Notes: a model not told the origin generated them from the letters alone. A stretch of DNA of 64,000 nucleotides from Aalborgiella sp040079635 (GCA_040079635.1 JBEBJY010000005.1:1-64000), one strand, 5' to 3'. Counted from the stretch's first letter, positions 44,519 through 54,600 are shown. Numbers and translations: made by a program.

Positions 44519-45480
44519 ACCCTGCACATGAAGTCGTTTGGCTAGAACATCAAAGCAGCACAGCGAATCAAAAACAGACTCAAAGGCTGGGTTTAGTCCC
44601 CGCCATGGGCGGTTCAGTCGCTGCTTGGACGCTTGATCGAACTGGCTTTCAATTCTTTGACTTGTTCCGACCGTGGGACGGCGCAGATCACGCGGGCGAC
44701 CCTTTGCGCATCGTTCGCGCGTCGTACCCACTTGCGCCGTGGTCAAACCGCATCAGTGGCGGCGGGTTTTCGGTTGGGGAGAAATTTCACCACGTCACCC
44801 CCAACGCCGCCGGCATGCCCTACCCCATTCATGGCGATGCTTGGCAGCAGCCCTGGCAAGTGACGCAGCAAGATGCCGCATCGCTGGAGATGACTTTAGA
44901 GTCAAGCCAATGTAACGGCAACCCGCACCACTACCGCGCGGTTCAAAGCTTCAAACTGGTTGATGGCGGCATGAATCAAACCTTGACCGTCACGCATATG
45001 GGCGATACGGCCCTGCCCTACGGCTTGGGTCTGCACCCATGGCTGCCGCGCAACGAACTCACAACCCTGCAAGCAAAAGTCAGCGGCGCCTGGCTCAGCC
45101 ATGCTGACTGTTTGCCCAAAGAACACACCACGGATTTCCCGCCTAGCTGGGATTTGAATGCTGGCATTTCAGCCGCTGGCAACCTCATTGACAACTGCTT
45201 CACCGGTTGGGATGGCACGGCTCGTGTGACTTGGCCAGATCAGGTGCTACAACTAACGCTAAGCCAGTCGAGCGTTAACACAGAAGTTAGCACTCACTTA
45301 GCATCGCCAAACTACCTCTTGGTATTCCGCAAAGCCACGGGCGACCACTTTTGTCTGGAACCCGTCAGCCACCCGATTGACGCCTTTCACCAGGCTGGAC
45401 AACCCGGTTTACAGGTGCTTGAAAAAGGCGAGTCGTTGAGTTTTGGGGTGTCTTGGCGGTTCAAAACCACGCAAAAATAG
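44515..45480 (+). CDS. Aldose 1-epimerase, second copy
   Basis: Mutarotase family, 321 residues. Motifs YPLAPWSNRISGGGF, YPIHGDAWQQPW, YGLGLHPWLPR and CLEPVSHPIDAFH parallel those of the epimerase at 9.7 kb, so the two are clear paralogues. I chose the GTG at 44515, which overlaps the dld stop (GTGA); the next in-frame ATGs fall inside the conserved domain. The coupling to a D-lactate dehydrogenase gene has no obvious metabolic reason. Confidence 0.8.
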   Translation: MNPAHEVVWLEHQSSTANQKQTQRLGLVPAMGGSVAAWTLDRTGFQFFDLFRPWDGADHAGDPLRIVRASYPLAPWSNRISGGGFSVGEKFHHVTPNAAGMPYPIHGDAWQQPWQVTQQDAASLEMTLESSQCNGNPHHYRAVQSFKLVDGGMNQTLTVTHMGDTALPYGLGLHPWLPRNELTTLQAKVSGAWLSHADCLPKEHTTDFPPSWDLNAGISAAGNLIDNCFTGWDGTARVTWPDQVLQLTLSQSSVNTEVSTHLASPNYLLVFRKATGDHFCLEPVSHPIDAFHQAGQPGLQVLEKGESLSFGVSWRFKTTQK

Positions 45481-45540
45481 CCCCTGTTAAACACCGTTTG
45501 CATCGGTAATGGTGTTAATCAACATCAAATCAGCATCATT

Positions 45541-45597
45541 TTAGGTTAGAGCCAGCGTATTTATTGCCTAAGCAGCTATATTATTTATAGCAAAATC
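45541..45597 (+). repeat. Dispersed hairpin element, copy 5 (convergent gap)
   Basis: TTAGAGCCAGCGTATTTATT, GCCTAAGCAG and the hairpin GCTATATTATTTATAGC. It lies between the epimerase and parB stop codons. Confidence 0.88.
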
Positions 45598-45609
45598 TGT
45601 CCGACTGAC

Positions 45610-46563
45610 TTACTCTTTGCCCCGCAAACGGTCAATCAAGCCGTTCAGCTCTTCCATGGAACCAAATTGAACGCTGAGTTCGCCCATTTCCTCAAACTTG
45701 CCATGACGTTTCACGCGTTTTTTGACGCGGATTTCGACTTGGGCGGTGAGCAGGTCTGACAGCTCTTCTTCCACGCGTTTCAAGTCGCGGGATTTTTCTT
45801 TTTTCGGCTTGGTCGCTACCAGGTTGAACTCGGCGCTGAGCTTTTTGACCAGGCTTTCGGCCTCGCGTACCGACATTTTCTTGGCACTGATTTGACTAGC
45901 AGCCGTTATTTGGGTAGCGCGGTCTAGGGCTAGCAGGGCGCGGGCGTGACCCATGTCCAAATCGCCAGCCATCAGCATGGTTTGCACCGGGTCAGCCAAG
46001 TTGAGTAGGCGCATCAAGTTGCTGGCTGCGGCGCGGGAACGGCCTACGGCTTGGGCGGCTTGCTCGTGGGTGAGGGAAAATTCTTTCACCAAACGCTGCA
46101 AACCCTGCGCCTCTTCCAGTGGGTTGAGGTCTTCGCGCTGGATGTTTTCAATCAAGGCCATCGCGGCGGCGGCCTCGTCGGGCACTTCGCGCACCAAGAC
46201 AGGCACGCTGTCCAAACCGGCTAATTTAGAGGCGCGGAAGCGGCGCTCACCGGCGATGATTTCGTATTTGCCTTCGTTGGGGCCACTGGTTAAGCGACGC
46301 ACCAAAATCGGTTGCATGATGCCTTGGGCTTTGATCGACTCGGCCAACTCGTACAAAGCGCCCTCGTCCATACGGGTGCGGGGTTGGTACTGGCCTGCCA
46401 CCATGTCGGTCAACATCAGCGTTGACGGTGTGCCGGGGTTGGCCTGCTCTGCGGCTTTGGCAGCGGCTAAGTTGGCGGCATTCGTCGCGGCGTTTTCGTC
46501 AAAAGTGGGGCCGAGCAGTGCTTCTAAGCCACGGCCTAGGCCTTTGGGTCGTTTGGTAACCAT
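45610..46563 (-). CDS. parB: Chromosome partitioning protein ParB
   Basis: ParB/Spo0J family, 317 residues. The N-terminal CTP-binding domain has YQPRTRMDEGALYELA and the arginine-rich GERRFRASKLAG; the HTH parS-binding region is LTHEQAAQAVGRSRAAASNLM; the C-terminal dimerisation domain follows a basic stretch. It loads at parS sites and spreads as a clamp. Two parS-like sites lie 2.2 and 3.4 kb away in rsmG and mnmG. It is separated from parA by a hydrolase gene. Confidence 0.92.
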   Translation of the reverse strand: MVTKRPKGLGRGLEALLGPTFDENAATNAANLAAAKAAEQANPGTPSTLMLTDMVAGQYQPRTRMDEGALYELAESIKAQGIMQPILVRRLTSGPNEGKYEIIAGERRFRASKLAGLDSVPVLVREVPDEAAAAMALIENIQREDLNPLEEAQGLQRLVKEFSLTHEQAAQAVGRSRAAASNLMRLLNLADPVQTMLMAGDLDMGHARALLALDRATQITAASQISAKKMSVREAESLVKKLSAEFNLVATKPKKEKSRDLKRVEEELSDLLTAQVEIRVKKRVKRHGKFEEMGELSVQFGSMEELNGLIDRLRGKE

Positions 46564-46568
46564 GTTTA

Positions 46569-47150
46569 TTATCCGTTGATGGGTCCGTTGTGATTTGTAG
46601 TTTTAAGAAGTAATTCGCGCCCTGCTGGCCAGTCAGCCAAGCCAGATTCAGCATTAATGTGGCCGCGCTCGCCGATGTTGACGAGTTCAGCGCCCCAGTT
46701 TTGCGCGAGTTTTTGCGCGGCTGTGAAACTGCCGAACGGGTCGTTTGTAGAAGCGACCAATGTTGCGTTAAAAGGTAATTGGTTCAGCACAGGTTTGCTC
46801 CAGCTGTGCAGTTGTGGCGGCAAGTTCGCCTGATGTGGGTCTGGCGGCGCGACCAAGAGCGCACCAGCCACCTTGCTGACGTTGGGCGACAAAGCAGCCC
46901 AGCTGGCCAACAAATGGCAACCCAAGCTGTGCGCCACAAAGGCAATGGGCACGTTTGGTTGTTTTTGGAGTTGGTTTTGAACGACATCTTCCAGCCGCGT
47001 GATCCAATCGCCGCGCAGCGGGTGCATCCAATCGTACTGCTCCACCAGCTCGTCACCAAACAGTGCAGACCAGCGGATTTGCCAGTGCTGCGCCCCGCTG
47101 CCCTGCCAGCCTGGGAGCGTGAAAACGTGCGGTGATACAGAATGGGTCAT
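46569..47150 (-). CDS. RBBP9/YdeN-family serine hydrolase
   Basis: Alpha/beta hydrolase of 193 residues. Nucleophile serine in VAHSLGCH, aspartate in STNDPFGS and histidine in GERGHINAESG complete a triad. Early sequence LPGWQGSGAQHWQIRWS is diagnostic of the RBBP9 family. Function unknown; substrates are probably small esters or acyl groups. It sits between parA and parB and ends 5 bp before parB, so it is cotranscribed with a partition gene without known mechanistic link. Confidence 0.85.
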   Translation of the reverse strand: MTHSVSPHVFTLPGWQGSGAQHWQIRWSALFGDELVEQYDWMHPLRGDWITRLEDVVQNQLQKQPNVPIAFVAHSLGCHLLASWAALSPNVSKVAGALLVAPPDPHQANLPPQLHSWSKPVLNQLPFNATLVASTNDPFGSFTAAQKLAQNWGAELVNIGERGHINAESGLADWPAGRELLLKTTNHNGPING

Positions 47151-47155
47151 TCAAC

Positions 47156-47217
47156 AAATATGCTATTTATTTGATAGCTGCTCAGGCAATAAATACGCTG
47201 GCTAGAGGTATATTTGG
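47156..47217 (-). repeat. Dispersed hairpin element, copy 6 (intergenic, in the par operon)
   Basis: On the minus strand: CCAAATATAC, CTCTAGCCAGCGTATTTATT, GCCTGAGCAG and the hairpin GCTATCAAATAAATAGC. It lies between parA and the hydrolase gene, which are transcribed in the same direction. Confidence 0.88.
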
Positions 47218-47243
47218 CATGTTTTTTCGTGTTTTCATCGCTT

Positions 47244-48029
47244 TTACATGGTTTTGATGCGTTCAACCATCTCAGCCGCAAACTCCACAAACGCCACACT
47301 GCCGCGCGCAGACGGGTCAAACACCACGCCGGGCAAACCGTAGCTGGGCGCTTCGGCCAGACGCACATTACGCGGAATGACGGTGTTGAACACTTTGTTG
47401 CCAAAGTGGTTTTTGAGCTGCTCGCTCACCTGCTGCTGCAGCGTGATGCGTGGGTCAAACATGACGCGCAGCAATCCGATGATTTGCAAATCAGGGTTCA
47501 AATTGGCGTGCACCTGCTTGATGGTGTTGACCAGATCGGTCAAGCCTTCCAGCGCAAAATACTCGCACTGCATGGGCACAATCACGCCATTGGCGCAGCA
47601 CAGGCCGTTCAAGGTGAGCATGGACAAGCTGGGTGGGCAGTCAATCAGTACGAAGTCGTACTCGCTATCGACGGCTTCAATCGCGGTCTTGATGCGCTTT
47701 TCGCGGCGCTCCACATCGACCAATTCCACCTCAGCACCCGCCAGGTCGCGGTTCGCACCCAAAATGTCAAAACTGCAACCCGCAGCGATCAACTTCTCGC
47801 TTTTAACGCGGGCTTCGGTAATCGAGGCGTTCTCTAGCAACACGTCATAAATCGTCAACTCCAGCGTGCGCTTGTCCACGCCCGAACCCATGGTGGCGTT
47901 GCCCTGTGGGTCAAGGTCAATCATCAAGACGCGTTGGCCGATTTTGGCCAAGCCGGCCGCCAAATTAACCGTGGTCGTGGTTTTGCCGACACCACCTTTT
48001 TGATTTGCAACGCAGAAGATCTTAGCCAT
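47244..48029 (-). CDS. parA: Chromosome partitioning ATPase ParA
   Basis: ParA/Soj family, 261 residues with the deviant Walker A QKGGVGKTTTTVNLA at the N-terminus, Walker A' DLDPQGNATMGSG and Walker B-like VLIDCPPSLSML. Short ParA without an N-terminal HTH, as expected for chromosomal types. It works with ParB bound to parS to segregate the origin region. It follows lysE by 18 bp in the same direction. Confidence 0.93.
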   Translation of the reverse strand: MAKIFCVANQKGGVGKTTTTVNLAAGLAKIGQRVLMIDLDPQGNATMGSGVDKRTLELTIYDVLLENASITEARVKSEKLIAAGCSFDILGANRDLAGAEVELVDVERREKRIKTAIEAVDSEYDFVLIDCPPSLSMLTLNGLCCANGVIVPMQCEYFALEGLTDLVNTIKQVHANLNPDLQIIGLLRVMFDPRITLQQQVSEQLKNHFGNKVFNTVIPRNVRLAEAPSYGLPGVVFDPSARGSVAFVEFAAEMVERIKTM

Positions 48030-48047
48030 ATTATTTTATTTACTCTT

Positions 48048-48662
48048 TTATTTGCCTAGGGCTAGCTTGACGCCGAAACCGATGAGAAAAACGCCCGCTA
48101 TTTTTTGCAACACATCCGTCACCCGTGGGTTGGCCCGAATGCGCTCTGCCATGTAGTGCGTGATCAACACCACGGAAATGCAATAGGCAAAGCCCAACAC
48201 CGCAATGGTCGCAGCCATCACACCAAACGTCACCATACCCTGATGCTTAAGTGGGTCGATAAACTGCGGGAAGAACGCCACGTAAAACATGATGGCCTTG
48301 GGGTTAAACAAGGTGATCACCAAGGTTTGCCGAAAATAATGCCCCGTTTTGATGTTGAGCAGTGGTTTATCGCCCGCCTTTGCCGTCAACATCTTGAATC
48401 CCAGCCACGCCAAATAGGCCGCGCCCAACCATTGCAAGACATGAAAAACAATCGGGTTAGCTGCTAACAAAGCTGCGACACCAGCCACCGTAAGCCACAG
48501 CAAAATTTGATCCCCGACTAGCAAGCCAAACACCGAGGCGATGCCACCCCTCAAACCACCCTTCCCTGCAGAGGTGATGAGCGCCAAATTACCCGGCCCT
48601 GGTAGCAGCAAGAGCAAGATAAAAGCGATGACAAAGGCACTGTAATTGCTAATTCCAAACAT
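48048..48662 (-). CDS. LysE-family amino acid exporter
   Basis: Inner-membrane protein of 204 residues with about six hydrophobic segments and the LysE/RhtB family signature region LLPGPGNLALITSAGKGGLRGG near the N-terminus. Exports an amino acid or derivative; specificity unknown. Its place between rsmG and parA is common in Comamonadaceae and supports the taxonomic guess. Confidence 0.85.
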   Translation of the reverse strand: MFGISNYSAFVIAFILLLLLPGPGNLALITSAGKGGLRGGIASVFGLLVGDQILLWLTVAGVAALLAANPIVFHVLQWLGAAYLAWLGFKMLTAKAGDKPLLNIKTGHYFRQTLVITLFNPKAIMFYVAFFPQFIDPLKHQGMVTFGVMAATIAVLGFAYCISVVLITHYMAERIRANPRVTDVLQKIAGVFLIGFGVKLALGK

Positions 48663-48684
48663 GCAACGAGTTTACGCGAGAAAA

Positions 48685-49392
48685 CTACGCTTTTTGTCGC
48701 ATCCAAACAATGCAGCGCTCTGCATCTAGTCCAGGAACAGTGAGCTGTTCCACGTGAAACACCGCCACATCCACCGGCAACTCAGCCACTTCAGTCGCCG
48801 TATCTTTGGCTTTCATCGCCAACCAAATACCCGTAGTTGGCTTAAGCGCCGCACGTGAACCCGTGACGAAATCCAATAGAGTGGCAAAGGCACGCGAAGT
48901 GATGACGTCGTATTTTTGCGTCAAAGTCTCGACCCGTGCGTGCAACGCCTGCAAATTCGGCAACTTTAACTCCGTCGCTGCCTGCTGTACAAAGGCCATT
49001 TTCTTGGCCACAGCATCTACGCAGGTCACATGAATATCTGGGCAACATATCGCCAGCACCACGCCGGGCAGGCCTGCACCTGCGCCTACGTCTAGCAATT
49101 TGTACAAGTAGGTAGTCACTTCGGCATTATTTGCGGCATCATGGGCACCATCTTGTTCATAAGCCAAACCAGCCAAGCGAATCCGCAGCGGCGCAACAAT
49201 GGCCAAGCTGTCCAGCAAATGGTGCGTCAGCATCTCGGCGGGGTCGCGGATCGCCGTCAGGTTGTAGACCTTGTTCCACTTTTGAATCAAGGCGTGGTAG
49301 CCCAAGAGCTGGGCGATTTGCGTGTCGCTCAGCGTGAGACCGAGCGCTTCTGCGCCCTGCCGCAAAGACAGTTCATACACATTCGCCGTCAT
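48685..49392 (-). CDS. rsmG: 16S rRNA m7G527 methyltransferase
   Basis: RsmG (GidB) family, 235 residues. SAM-binding motif LLDVGAGAGLPGVVLAI, then VDAVAKKMAFVQQAATEL and the ITSRAFATLLDFV motif. The N-terminal half has HALIQKWNKVYNLTAIRDP, diagnostic of the family. The ATG overlaps the mnmG stop by 4 nt. A short insertion of Ala and His-rich sequence near residue 80 is not usual. One parS site lies in its 3' part. Confidence 0.92.
   Translation of the reverse strand: MTANVYELSLRQGAEALGLTLSDTQIAQLLGYHALIQKWNKVYNLTAIRDPAEMLTHHLLDSLAIVAPLRIRLAGLAYEQDGAHDAANNAEVTTYLYKLLDVGAGAGLPGVVLAICCPDIHVTCVDAVAKKMAFVQQAATELKLPNLQALHARVETLTQKYDVITSRAFATLLDFVTGSRAALKPTTGIWLAMKAKDTATEVAELPVDVAVFHVEQLTVPGLDAERCIVWMRQKA
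48746..48761. other. parS site 1 (inside rsmG)
   Basis: TGTTCCACGTGAAACA differs at one position from the perfect palindromic ParB-binding consensus. It is located in the C-terminal coding part of rsmG, about 0.7 kb from the parA start. Confidence 0.85.
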
Positions 49393-51443
49393 TCTGGAGT
49401 AGCCTCAGTCACAGCTTGTTCAGACATTGAAGCTCGCTTTTTATCAGCGCTCTTTTCCGCATTTTTATCTGAAAAGCCTTTGTAGCCACTCTTTTTCAAA
49501 TACACCAAGAGCAGGGACACCGTCGCTGGGGTGATGCCAGAAATACGCGACGCCAAACCCAAAGTCTCAGGCTTGTGCTTGTTCAGCTTTTGTCTTGCCT
49601 CTATGCTGAGCGCTGACACTTGGCTGTAATCCATGTCTGGCGGCAGCTTGAATTGCTCAAAATGCAGGGCTTTTTCCACCTCAGCGTGTTGGCGGTCAAT
49701 GTAGCCGGCGTATTTGGCGACAATTTCAATTTGCTCAACAACGGTAATGTCATCTGACGGCGGCGCTTCGGCATCAGCGAACTTGCCAGATTCCAAGCTC
49801 ATCAACCCAGCGTAGTTCACATCAGGACGGCGCAATAGTTCTAGCAAGTTGTATTCATGCTCCAAAGCTTTGCCAAAAACACGCTCAGCCTCAGCTGCGG
49901 AGACATTTTTCGGGCTTGCCCACAATGCTTTCAAGCGTTGTGTTTCACGTGAAACAGCATCGCGTTTGCGGTTGAAAACATCCCAGCGCACGTCGTCCAC
50001 CAAGCCCATCTCTCGTCCCACTTCGGTCAAACGCACATCGGCATTGTCTTCGCGCAGCTGCAGGCGGAACTCAGCACGGCTGGTGAACATGCGGTAAGGC
50101 TCGGTCACGCCCTTACTGATCAAGTCATCCACCAGCACCCCCAAGTAGGCTTCGTCACGGCGTGGCAGCCATGTGTCACCTGTATAAGTAGCACTACCTG
50201 CTGCGCTGAGTGCAGTATCACCAAAGCCCAAACTGCGGCACTGCAAAGCGGCGTTGATGCCCGCAAACATACCCTGCGCCGCCGCCTCTTCGTAGCCAGT
50301 CGTGCCGTTGATCTGCCCGGCAAAGAACAAGCCACCAATGGCGCGGGTTTCAAAGCTGGTTTTCAGGGCGCGTGGGTCAAAGTAATCGTACTCAATCGCG
50401 TAGCCTGGGCGCAGGATATGAGCGTTTTCCAAGCCCACCATCGAGCGAACCAGTTCGTACTGGATGTCAAACGGCAGGCTGGTGCTGATGCCATTGGGGT
50501 AGTACTCATTGGTGGTCAGGCCTTCGGGTTCTAGGAAAATCTGGTGGCTCTCTTTGTCGGCAAAGCGGTTGATTTTGTCTTCCACGCTGGGGCAATAGCG
50601 TGGGCCGACACCCTCAATCTTGCCGGTGAACATGGGGCTGCGGTCGAAACCGGAGCGGATAATCTCGTGCGTCCGCTCGTTGGTGTGGGTGATCCAGCAC
50701 GGCATTTGCTGCGGGTGCATAGCCGTTTTGCCCAAAAAGCTGAACACCGGCATAACTGGGTTATCAGCGCCTTCCATGCCATCACCAGGCTGGCGTAGGC
50801 ATTTGTCAAAATCAATACTGCGACCATCCAAGCGTGGTGGCGTGCCTGTTTTCAGGCGGCCTTGCGGCAACTTGAGTTCTTTGAGCCGAGCACTCAGCGA
50901 GACTGCCGGCGGATCGCCTGCCCTGCCCGCCGCGTAGTTGTTCAGGCCGACGTGGATTTTGCCGTCCAAAAACGTACCTGCCGTCAGCACCACCGTTTTG
51001 CTGCGAAAGCGCACACCGACTTGGGTGACAGCGCCGACGACTCTATCCCCTTCTACCATGAGGTCATCTACGGCTTGCTGGAACAACCACAAATTCGGTT
51101 GATTCTCCAACTTGTGGCGAATCGCCGCCTTGTATAAAACACGGTCAGCCTGCGCCCGGGTCGCGCGCACAGCAGGGCCTTTGGAGCTGTTGAGGATACG
51201 GAACTGGATGCCCGCTTCGTCGGTAGCCAGCGCCATCGCGCCGCCCATGGCGTCAACTTCTTTGACCAAGTGGCCTTTGCCGATACCGCCGATTGAAGGG
51301 TTGCAACTCATCTGCCCCAGCGTCTCGATGTTGTGCGACAGGAGCAGGGTTTTGCAGCCCATGCGGGCGCTGGCCAATGCGGCCTCGGTGCCAGCGTGGC
51401 CACCACCGACGACGATGACGTCAAATTCTTGGGGATAGTTCAT
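49389..51443 (-). CDS. mnmG: tRNA uridine 5-carboxymethylaminomethyl modification enzyme MnmG
   Basis: FAD-dependent MnmG (GidA), 684 residues, modifies U34 of tRNAs together with MnmE. FAD motif IVVGGGHAGTEAALA, the conserved CNPSIGGIGKGHLVKE and TGTFLDGKIHVG are visible. It is about 55 residues longer than the E. coli protein, owing mainly to a charged C-terminal tail (SDKNAEKSADKKRASMSEQ). The sequence AKYAGYIDRQ near the C-terminal domain is native to the family. A perfect parS site lies within it. Confidence 0.93.
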   Translation of the reverse strand: MNYPQEFDVIVVGGGHAGTEAALASARMGCKTLLLSHNIETLGQMSCNPSIGGIGKGHLVKEVDAMGGAMALATDEAGIQFRILNSSKGPAVRATRAQADRVLYKAAIRHKLENQPNLWLFQQAVDDLMVEGDRVVGAVTQVGVRFRSKTVVLTAGTFLDGKIHVGLNNYAAGRAGDPPAVSLSARLKELKLPQGRLKTGTPPRLDGRSIDFDKCLRQPGDGMEGADNPVMPVFSFLGKTAMHPQQMPCWITHTNERTHEIIRSGFDRSPMFTGKIEGVGPRYCPSVEDKINRFADKESHQIFLEPEGLTTNEYYPNGISTSLPFDIQYELVRSMVGLENAHILRPGYAIEYDYFDPRALKTSFETRAIGGLFFAGQINGTTGYEEAAAQGMFAGINAALQCRSLGFGDTALSAAGSATYTGDTWLPRRDEAYLGVLVDDLISKGVTEPYRMFTSRAEFRLQLREDNADVRLTEVGREMGLVDDVRWDVFNRKRDAVSRETQRLKALWASPKNVSAAEAERVFGKALEHEYNLLELLRRPDVNYAGLMSLESGKFADAEAPPSDDITVVEQIEIVAKYAGYIDRQHAEVEKALHFEQFKLPPDMDYSQVSALSIEARQKLNKHKPETLGLASRISGITPATVSLLLVYLKKSGYKGFSDKNAEKSADKKRASMSEQAVTEATPE
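49941..49956. other. parS site 2 (inside mnmG)
   Basis: TGTTTCACGTGAAACA, a perfect 16-bp match to the near-universal parS palindrome. In mnmG it encodes part of DAVSRETQRL. Confidence 0.92.
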
Positions 51444-51623
51444 CCCTTCATTTTAATTTACTTCACCCTTCGCGTCATGTTCTTAGCGCATTCTCAGATT
51501 TACTAGGGTGTGAATGCCGCTAATAAGTGACGTTTAAGCGACTTTTCCCCGTTAACAAATTGGCGTATTTGGTCAATACTTCGCTATCAATTTATTAAAA
51601 CCTACACCGAAGCGAGATTCACC

Positions 51624-54600
51624 ATGCGCCTACCCAACCCCTACCGCCCAGAAGCCACCATCGTCGCCCAGCGCCTCAACACCCTAGCGAATTCTTTGGA
51701 TTGGGCCAGTGCCGCCAAGGCCGCCGCGCCTTGGGTGCAGGCCGTACGCGACAACCCGCCACCGTTTTGGGCGATGGAAAGCTTGTTGAAGGAATACCCG
51801 ATTTCCAGCGCCGAAGGCCTAGCCTTGATGCGCTTGGCCGAAGCACTCTTGCGCGTCCCCGACGCCGAAACCGCCATTGCGTTAACCGCAGACCAGCTCG
51901 GGCGTGCGGACTTTGACGGTGTGCAGGATTCCGCTTTGACAAGGCTTTCTAGCGCGGCGATTGCCATGTCCAAAAAGTTTTTGCCCGATTCAACAACGGG
52001 CAAAACTGAATCCCCCAACCTGATGACCAAGCTGGGTGCAAAAACCGTGGTTGCCGCAACCTTACGTGCCGTGCAACTTTTAGGTCACCAATTCGTCCTC
52101 GGTCAAACCATTGACGAGGCGATGAAGGTGGCGGATGCAACCCGCAAGAAAACTGCCAATCTCAGATTCAGCTACGACATGCTGGGCGAAGGCGCGCGGA
52201 CAGATGCGGATGCGTTAAGTTATCTGGCTAGTTACAAAAACGCTATTATTTCAATAGCAGTTCAGGCAATAAATACGCCGGCTAGAGGCATAAATGAAGC
52301 TCAAAAAACAGCTAAAAACGATGGCATCTCTATCAAACTGAGTGCTTTGCACCCGCGCTACGAAGACGCACAGCACACTCGCGTCATGGCCGAGCTGGTG
52401 CCGCGCGTGTGGGGGCTGTGCGAGCTGGCGGCGAACGCCAATATCAACCTGACCATTGATGCCGAAGAAGTGGATCGGCTGGAGCTGTCGCTGGATGTGT
52501 TCGAAGCCCTCGCCGCCCAAGTCGCCGTCCAGTACCCGCAGTGGGAAGGCTTTGGACTCGCCATGCAGGCCTACCAGACCCGCGCTTTGGAGCTGATCGA
52601 GCACGTGACCACCCTCGCCCGCCGCTACAAGCTCAAGCTCATGTGCCGCCTGGTTAAAGGCGCGTACTGGGACAGCGAAATCAAGCGCGCGCAGGAGCTG
52701 GGTCTTCCGCACTACCCCGTCTTCACCCACAAACACCACACCGACGTGTCTTACCTCGCCTGCGCCAAAGCGCTGCTGGACGCGCCCGATGCGATCTACC
52801 CGCAGTTCGCGACGCACAACGCCGCAACCATCGCCGCGATTTTGCAGATGGCGGCCAAAACCGGCGCACCTTTCGAACTACAAAGATTGCACGGTATGGG
52901 CGAAGGCGTTTACCGTGAGGTGTTGAAAAACCCGCTCATCAGCTGCCGCGTCTACGCCCCCGTGGGTGCGCACCGCGACTTGCTGGCTTATCTGGTGCGC
53001 CGCCTGCTGGAAAACGGCGCGAACTCGTCGTTTGTGCATCAGTTGACCGACGAATCGGTGGGCATGGCCGAGTTGCTGATTTCGCCCTTGCGCCTGGAGC
53101 CGCACAGCGCCTTTGCCCTGCCGCCGCAGTTGTTTGGCGAATCCACCACAGCCCGCAAAAACAGCAACGGCGTCGATTTGACAGTGGAAACCATGCGCGC
53201 ACCGCTGTTGGCAGCCTACGCCACAACGACCGTACCCGCCGTGGCCGAATACGCCGTCGCTGCTATTCCAGAAGCTCTCAAAGCAAGTCTTGCGAGCTAT
53301 CAAACCTGGAGCAAAACAGCGGTATCCGACCGCGCTGCCATCCTGAGAACCGCTGCAGACGCCTTAGACGCGCAGTTGCCCACCTTCTGTGCCCTGCTGG
53401 TCAAGGAAGCCTTCAAAACCTGGGGCGATGCGGTATCTGAGGTGCGCGAAGCGGTGGACTTTTTGCGCTACTACGCGGATGAAGCCGAACGCGTGATGAC
53501 GCCCATCGCCCTGCCCGGCCAGAACGGAGAGGTGACGCTAGGCGTCACGGGCGAAACCAACGAGCTGCGCCTGATCGCCCGTGGCCCCTGGGTCTGCATC
53601 AGCCCGTGGAACTTCCCGTTGGCAATTTTTGCAGGGCAAGTCGCGGCAGCTTTAGCGACGGGAAACACTGTGCTGGCCAAACCGGCCGAGCAGACGCCCG
53701 GCGTGGCGCAGGACATGGTGGCCCTGCTGCACTGCGCGGGCGTGCCCAGCGGAGCGCTGCAACTCCTGCACGGCGCGGGTGACACGGTGGGTGCTGCGCT
53801 GGTGGCCGCCCCCGGTGTGGCGGGCGTGGTGTTCACCGGCTCAACGCAGGTCGCCAAAATCATCAACCGCGCATTGGCGGCCAAAGATGGGGCGATTGTG
53901 CCGCTGATCGCCGAAACCGGCGGCATCAACGCCATGCTGGTCGACAGCACCGCCCTGCCCGAGCAGGTGGGGGATGCCGTGGTGCAAAGCGCCTTCCGCA
54001 GCGCCGGCCAGCGCTGCTCGGCACTGCGGCTGCTGTGTGTGCACGAGTCGATTGCGGATGGCGTGATCGAGATGATTCTGGGCGCGGCGAAGGAGTTGCG
54101 CGTGGGCGACACCGCTGATCTGGCCACCGATGTGGGACCGGTCATCGACAAAGAGGCCTTCGACAACATTCATAACCACCTGCAACGCCTTGAAAAAACA
54201 TCAAAATCACTGCTAAATACGCACTCAGCCAGCGTATTTATTACCTCATCAGCTACTAATAATATAGCAAATACGCAACCCCATCTGATTCCGCCTTTCG
54301 CCTTTGAGCTGAACGCCATCAGTGACATCGGTGCCGAAATCTTCGGCCCGGTGCTGCATGTGGTGCGCTGGGGTGGTGATCCGGCTGATGTCATTGCACA
54401 GATCAACGCCTTGGGATACGGACTGACGCTGGGTATCCAGACCCGCATCGATTCCCGCGCACAAGCGCTGGCGCGGGCGGCGCATGTCGGCAACGTCTAC
54501 ATCAACCGCAACATGATTGGTGCAGTGGTCGGTGTGCAGCCATTTGGCGGCGAAGGTTTGAGCGGCACGGGTCCCAAAGCCGGCGGCCCACACTATTTGT

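Noticed and set aside
49703..49722. GTAGCCGGCGTATTTGGCG in mnmG, resembling the dispersed element core
   Set aside because: It encodes KYAGYI, which is native conserved MnmG sequence, and the TTATTGCC half and hairpin are missing; I take it as chance.
51560..51600. GGCGTATTTGGTCAATACTTCGCTATCAATTTATTA before putA, like a decayed element
   Set aside because: Only scattered agreement; no paired hairpin and no CTCTAGCC half. Too weak to list as a copy.
52251..52817. Long open frame antisense to putA
   Set aside because: Shadow of putA; its start lies in the dehydrogenase core and it has no family similarity.
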